A DNA stretch of 64,000 bases from Lentinula raphanica. Lineage: Eukaryota; Basidiomycota; Agaricomycetes; Agaricales; Omphalotaceae. Positions 59,220-64,000 of the stretch are shown in pieces. The position numbers and the translations under genes are program-made. Positions within the stretch are counted from its first letter, which is position 1, and each line of letters begins with the position of its first letter. The notes under the pieces were generated by a model, which saw only the letters and a list, made by a program, of their open reading frames with translations, searched no databases and was not told where the DNA came from. Location of the stretch: the NCBI GenBank assembly GCA_027919835.1, contig JANVFP010000039.1, positions 186,001 through 250,000 on the forward strand, written 5' to 3'.

Positions 59220-62200
59220 TAGGATAATGGAAGCCTGGTTTCAGGGTGGGAAAGAGGGAGAAGGCGGCGAGAGTAGGGAGAGAGAAGAAGAAGGTATTAT
59301 AGAGGGTCCGGGAATGCTGGCATTCGAAGGACGAGAAAATGACTTGGGATGTTACTTCTATCACACCCCCAGTCCTCGCGCTTGAATTTGTCGGACGTAT
59401 CACAGCCTACATATTCGCGCCCTTGGTGATTGTAGCGGTTCAATAGCATGATCTTGTCCCAAACTTGTTTGAGAAGACTGAGCTGAGACTGAGTATGTAG
59501 TACAATCGCCGTTTGGCACTTGCGTGATGCAAGCCACTGCCATAGCCAGTCCGTTTGTGCCAACATCACGTTATGTAGAAAAGACCAGATGGCAGACACG
59601 ACCCCTTCACTTTAAGTGATTGGTCGAACCCAGGGGTAAGTAGAAAAAGACAGGGAAAAGCGAGCGAGAATAAGGAAAGAAGAAACGAACAGAAAAACGC
59701 CAATAGTAACATGGTGATGGAGCAACCATAAGTATATCCATTCGACACCAGACAAGTTACAACCACGAATTCAATACTTCAATTGCCATTGGGACCCTAT
59801 CGAGGACGATTGAGTCTGATCTTGCGCATGCGACGACCCAGCCCCAACCCCATCCATACCGAACTGGACCGGAGCACCCGCACCAAGAATCTTCAACGCT
59901 TTCCCCTCCTATTCCTCCCTGCATCTGTCTCTGTCTTTTTTTCCACTCAGAACCTGTCATTGAACGAATCATCGTCATCATCGTCAAGCTCGTCCTCGAT
60001 ATCATCCCCGAGATCATATTCGAAGTCATTCGTGAAATCGAGCTCAAACGCTTCTTCGTCTGCCGAGGACGCAGCTAATGCCGACGCAGATGCAGACGCA
60101 GACGCAGAGGAAGGCGACGCAGAAATGTAGGTAGCCACCGGTACTTGTGGTTGGGCTTGTGCTGGTGCTTGAGTGGTTGAGTTTGGGTGTTGAGGTAACT
60201 TCCTCGGCGGACTACCACCAACCGAGACCAATGGATTTTGATTGGGGTATGGTCCTGATGGATGACCGCCGACGAGGGCACGATATCAATGTTCTGGATA
60301 ACTTCCTCCCCCCATCTCTCCCATTCCTGAACCAACGCCACCTCCCTCGCCTCGATTACCTACTCGCCTCCAATGTCCGTGAAGGTCTGAATAGGTTCAA
60401 ACGGCCAGGTCGAAAACGCATGTTCGAGTCCGACGAGCTCTGCTGAGTCTTCATCTACGCTGGGAACACCAGAGGAGGGAGAGAAGGCGGAGGCGGCGAA
60501 GTTCAAGATTCTTGAAAATCAGAGTGTGATTGGGGTTGTGAATGAAATTGATCTGAGCACGAACGACGGGGTAGTAGTACAATGCGTTTTTTCACAGTTG
60601 TGAGTGTTGGCGTTGGCAGAAGCATCAGTCCGATCGGGTGAGTCACTGTCAAAGGCGGAGCACCTACGTATGAAGTGTAAGTCACGACTCACGGAATGAT
60701 GTTCGAATAAACTGAGAAACGTACCAGATCCCAATCTCAGTCCTTCCCAGTCCAAGCCCGTGCAATTGACCCAGTTCTTGGCCAACGTTTATTAGAATCG
60801 GAAGCACGCGGACTCTCGAATTTTCAGCTTCAGGCCTCGGACGCCGAAGTCCCAGTCCCAGTCATCGTAATGATAATCTCTTCCTCTTCTATGTCTATCG
60901 CTTCCTCATACCCACCTGTAACCAAACCTGTATGAATTTGTCAAGTTAGACTTTGAGTATAGATCCAGCACACAAATCAAGAACGCACCACTGTCTTTGT
61001 ACGTCGCCTGCACGCATGCTGCGAATGAGTGTAGGAGGACGATGGAGGACGACGAAGATGACATTGACGAAGACGAGTGGAGGTTTGATTTCGAGTTGAA
61101 TTGTGGTTGTGATTTGGATTGGGTTTCGTCCTCTCCCGCTTCATCTTCGGTCTTCCCTGTCTTGCCTCAACCCTTCCTCTGACCATCACCGTTAAGCAGC
61201 GAACGCCAAATTGGTTGAACGAGGAAAGTGTTTCGAGTCTGGTTTGGGTTTGGGTTCGAGTCCGACTGCTTCTCTTCTACCTCCTTCCCCTTGTCCAGCC
61301 CGTTGAGGCCGACCAAAACCGAGCCAGCGACGATTCGACGAACACGGACCACACAAGACCACGTTCAGCACGTTCAGCACGTTCAGCGCCTTCATTTCCT
61401 TCGCCCGTGAATAGATCTAGCATGCTCTTGATCTGGCGGAAGATGGAGAGGGCGTGGAGAAATGAGATGGAGAGGGCTGATTTGGAGTTGAGGGTGGATG
61501 GGGAAGTGCTGGGTATGGTGAATTGGACGTGGGTAGGAAGGCAGCTGTGGATACGGAAGCTTCGAACGAATACATGGACCACGAAACCCTCCGAAGCCCT
61601 TATCTCCTTCTTTAATTCTCCTCTCCGGCTGTATCTACCAAAACGCCTTCGAAAATCCCTTCTGAATAGAGGTTCTTCTTCGTCGTTTTGTCCTTCGTCA
61701 GCGACGAGGCGGACGACACTGCTCCTGTCCCTTCTTATGCGGAAAACAATGAAGCGAAGAGTTGAGAGGAAGATATCGAGAGGGAGGAGACTAGGAGGAT
61801 AATTCGAAGCCTCTTCATCTTTCATGTTTCTAGTCCACTGACATTTTGCAATACAAGTCCTCTTTGTGACGATGTTGCTATGTAGTGGATGTCGTCGTCG
61901 CACGCACGCTCTACCATCCGACGATTTGAGATGTGGATAGGCAGCGGTGGTGGACGCTCCAGAAATGATTGTTTGAGAAATTGGAAGATTCGCGCAACGG
62001 CGTCCCTTGAGGGATAGGATAGGATGAAAGAATCAGAGACGATGGCAATCATGGAGGGAAAGTTATTGGGCATTCGACGGCGCTGGCTTTGGGTGTTTAG
62101 GCTAAGATTAGCATGGGCAGGAAGTGGAATGCTTACATAACCACCTCCGCTCTCTCTCGCTGTCTTCCGAATTCGGGCTCTCTTCCTCGTTTCTTCCTTG

Positions 62201-62500
62201 CTCATCTACGCTATCCAATTCACAATTAGTTTGCTCGTCTGGACTGGTCACTGCATACACATAACGCAATATTTCCTCGTTCCTGTCCTCGCGCCACTGG
62301 CAGCCTGCACCGCCCAATGTATGGACCTCTACCTCCGACCCCCAGTCCATTTCCATCCGTGCCGCCTCCGCTGTTCTCTCAAGACCTCCATCAGACAGGG
62401 CGCTCTTCATAAGTGTATCTGGCCGGTGGAGTTTTGACAATTATAATTCGCTTGAACTTCAGCTTCTATATCATCCGTCGGTGCATTTCAATTGAGGGAT
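59220..62500. other. Unresolved region with coding signal on both strands
   Basis: Low-complexity Ser/Asp/Ala-rich frames overlap on the two strands (for example Ser runs at 59,960-60,000 plus, and an Ala-Asp/Ser-Ala run at 60,060-60,120). On the plus strand, KFKILENQSVIGVVNEIDL near 60,500 looks protein-like; on the minus strand, LVSVGGSPPRKLPQHPN with an acidic tail ending at 59,947 does too. I cannot choose between them. No recognised domain. Confidence 0.3.
60830..62440 (-). CDS. Possible unrecognised minus-strand gene
   Basis: A possible first exon encodes ALSDGGLERTAEAARMEMDW and REDRNEEILRYVYAVTSPDE. The last two exons join well: SIVLLHSFAACVQATYKDS, then GLVTGGYEEAIDIEEEEI and a stop at 60830-60832 after a 60-nt intron with gtgcgt and acag borders. 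The middle (61,050-62,100) cannot be traced in one frame set. The family is not recognised. The gene may be real but partly decayed. Confidence 0.3.
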
Positions 62501-62521
62501 TTACAACTTTCCTCCTTTCAG

Positions 62522-62609
62522 GCTATTCAAGAAGAACGGGAAGGAAACTGAAGATGTGAAAGCGTTGAACGTGTCAAAGGTCTCGAAGCAGCTCAAAGCT
62601 CAAAGCTAG
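62522..62609 (+). pseudogene. Orphan terminal exon related to copies A and B
   Basis: After a TTTCAG acceptor the frame reads LFKKNGKETEDVKALNVSK then VSKQLKAQS and stops. Trailing sequences of units 1 and 2 (near 33,950 and 37,480) give related readings (DVNLKPLRIFEVFKKREA, DVKALKVLKVLEKHEA). No upstream exons are seen, so it appears to be the tail of a lost A/B-type copy before gene D. Confidence 0.5.
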
Positions 62610-63007
62610 TGAACGATTTGAACAGATACGAAGCAACATCGGTTAGGTAGATTCTAGAAGATTGGAACAGTGGGTCCGGGAAGAAGTTGTGATTATTATC
62701 GATGGAGATCATCAATGCGGTATTTGGGAGTATTTGGGCCACTGAGTGATTCAGACATCACAAATAAAAATGGCTCGCTCTTTCGCGACGGCCCTTCACC
62801 CTGCTTTCACCCAACTACTGTGTCTTTCCTTGCTGGTCAAGGAACAGAAAGCTCGATCGCTGACTCTCTTCAAGCTATATCTCTCACTCCACCACAATCA
62901 ACTTGGTAAGAGGATCCAATGATTGACTTTTTTCTTGTCGGGTCGGTGCTGATGATGTTTATTGTTTCCCCTTCGTAGTCATCATCTGTTCTCACTAGCC
63001 TCCCGAT

Positions 63008-63898
63008 ATGCGTTTAAACACAAGATCTGCTCTCTATGCTCTTGTGTATTCGAGCACCATTCTCCATACAGCTTATAGCAGCCCTTTGCCTACGTCAGAC
63101 GTCGTAATACCAATCAGCTCACTGGCCACGGCAGGACCATCACTGTCTATCCACTGTTCCTTTCAATACCCTTCCAATCCAAATCGCCTTGATCACAACC
63201 CACTCAAAGGAATAAATGAACTGCTCTACAACTATATCACAGCAGGGTTCGATCACCTTCACACCGTCCTAGGGTATACAGTTGCTCATATCCATTTCGA
63301 CTATGTTGTGGACAACAAAGGAACCGAACCTTTTCCTCATCTCTTCAACGATGTTCATGAAGTCGGACTATGGCTGGTTTTTTACCGTATCAAATTTTCC
63401 TCTCATCCCAGTGACACTGTCAGTAACATAGGATTTTCGGGTGTTGCATATCTCATGATCTTTCTTGACCCGGAATCCCCGACCAAACCTGTGGACCGTT
63501 CGACGGCGTGTATGGATATGTATCTGATGAAGTGCGATGGGTTGGAGTCGCGAGGACAATGTCCTCATGTGCCTCCTATCGGACCGGTGCGTAGGGTTTG
63601 ATTATATACATCTTGATACTCACCACTGGCATCTTCACCCTTTTTTTCTTGTTGTAACTTGTACATGCGCTGCCTTGGAACAAACTCACTTTAGCTATAT
63701 GGGGATCGTAGCAAGCTTGCGTTTTCAGATCCCGAACCCAAGTCCAAGCCTTTTGCAGTGGGCAAGGTAGTGAAAGTGGTGAAAGAGGCGGGAAAGGTTG
63801 TGGATGACCAGCATGGATGGTGGAAGTCATTGAGTGCGTTCAAGGATCATGTTGTTGGCAGTCGGAAGGATGAGAGAAACGAGTCCTCCAAGCGGTAG
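63008..63898 (+). CDS. Small secreted protein D, intact paralog of host gene C
   Basis: Exons 63008..63586 and 63695..63898 give 260 residues. MRLNTRSALYALVYSSTILH is a signal peptide, then SSPLPTSD. The mature part has HIHFDYVVDNKGTEPFPHLF, LVFYRIKFSSHP, GFSGVAYLMIFLDPESP and MDMYLMKCDGLESRGQCPHV. The second exon reads FSDPEPKSKPFAVGKVVKVV and ends ESSKR. No known family is recognised. The leader region 62,690-63,000 matches the 5' fragment of gene C, and the coding exons match its middle and 3' fragments, which defines the ancestral structure that the two elements broke. Confidence 0.72.
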
Positions 63899-64000
63899 AT
63901 CACCCCAGTTTTCCCACTCTAGAATTTGTAATCGGATGCATGGTAGTCTCATTATATGTTCAGCTCCTTGCTAGTCTCACCTAGCCCGTTCGCACTGACT

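Overview
The window is eukaryotic and almost certainly from a mushroom-forming basidiomycete (Agaricomycetes). Genes are dense and broken by many short GT-AG introns of about 50-70 bp. The products include a 7TM membrane protein, a KOW-repeat Spt5-like protein and a GH3 beta-glucosidase, which is a typical fungal mix. I saw no rRNA, tRNA or CRISPR array. Exon borders below were chosen by hand from splice consensus plus reading-frame closure.

Positions 1-31,100 are ordinary chromosomal sequence: a Ser-rich coiled-coil protein, a BTB protein, a KOW/Spt5-like protein, cystathionine gamma-lyase, a 7TM protein with an 8-nt microexon, biotin-protein ligase, a secreted App1-type phosphatase, a vacuolar cation/H+ exchanger, a small secreted protein and a GH3 beta-glucosidase.

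Positions 31,100-37,900 hold a diverged tandem duplication. Each unit carries the end of the GH3 gene (real in unit 1, a remnant in unit 2) and a small secreted-protein gene: copy A is intact, copy B is broken. Unit 2 also has a roughly 760-bp insert with an ATTC-repeat tail and 8-bp target duplications, containing a CT-rich CCCTAACTCT satellite.

Positions 37,930-58,891 are the main discovery: two diverged copies (about 10.5 and 10.1 kb) of one four-gene mobile element in opposite orientations. Each carries (1) a SAP-domain protein, (2) a tyrosine recombinase, (3) a TET/JBP-type 2-oxoglutarate dioxygenase and (4) a GEN1/Yen1-like XPG nuclease, always in the same order and relative orientation. 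Both copies start with GTCAC plus a GC-rich palindrome and end with a CAGTCAC-6 bp-GTGACTG palindrome plus GTGAC. Both interrupt the same host secreted-protein gene, whose 5' flank, middle and 3' exon remain in order at 37.6, 48.5 and 59.1 kb; its intact paralog is at 63.0 kb. A near-invariant 26-nt loop on stems of differing sequence lies in the same intron of both dioxygenase genes.

A likely working model (inference) is that the recombinase excises and integrates the element, the SAP protein binds DNA, the XPG nuclease resolves branched intermediates, and the TET/JBP enzyme oxidises 5-methylcytosine to counter silencing. Positions 59,220-62,500 have coding signal on both strands that I could not resolve, and 63,008-63,898 is the intact paralog of the disrupted host gene.
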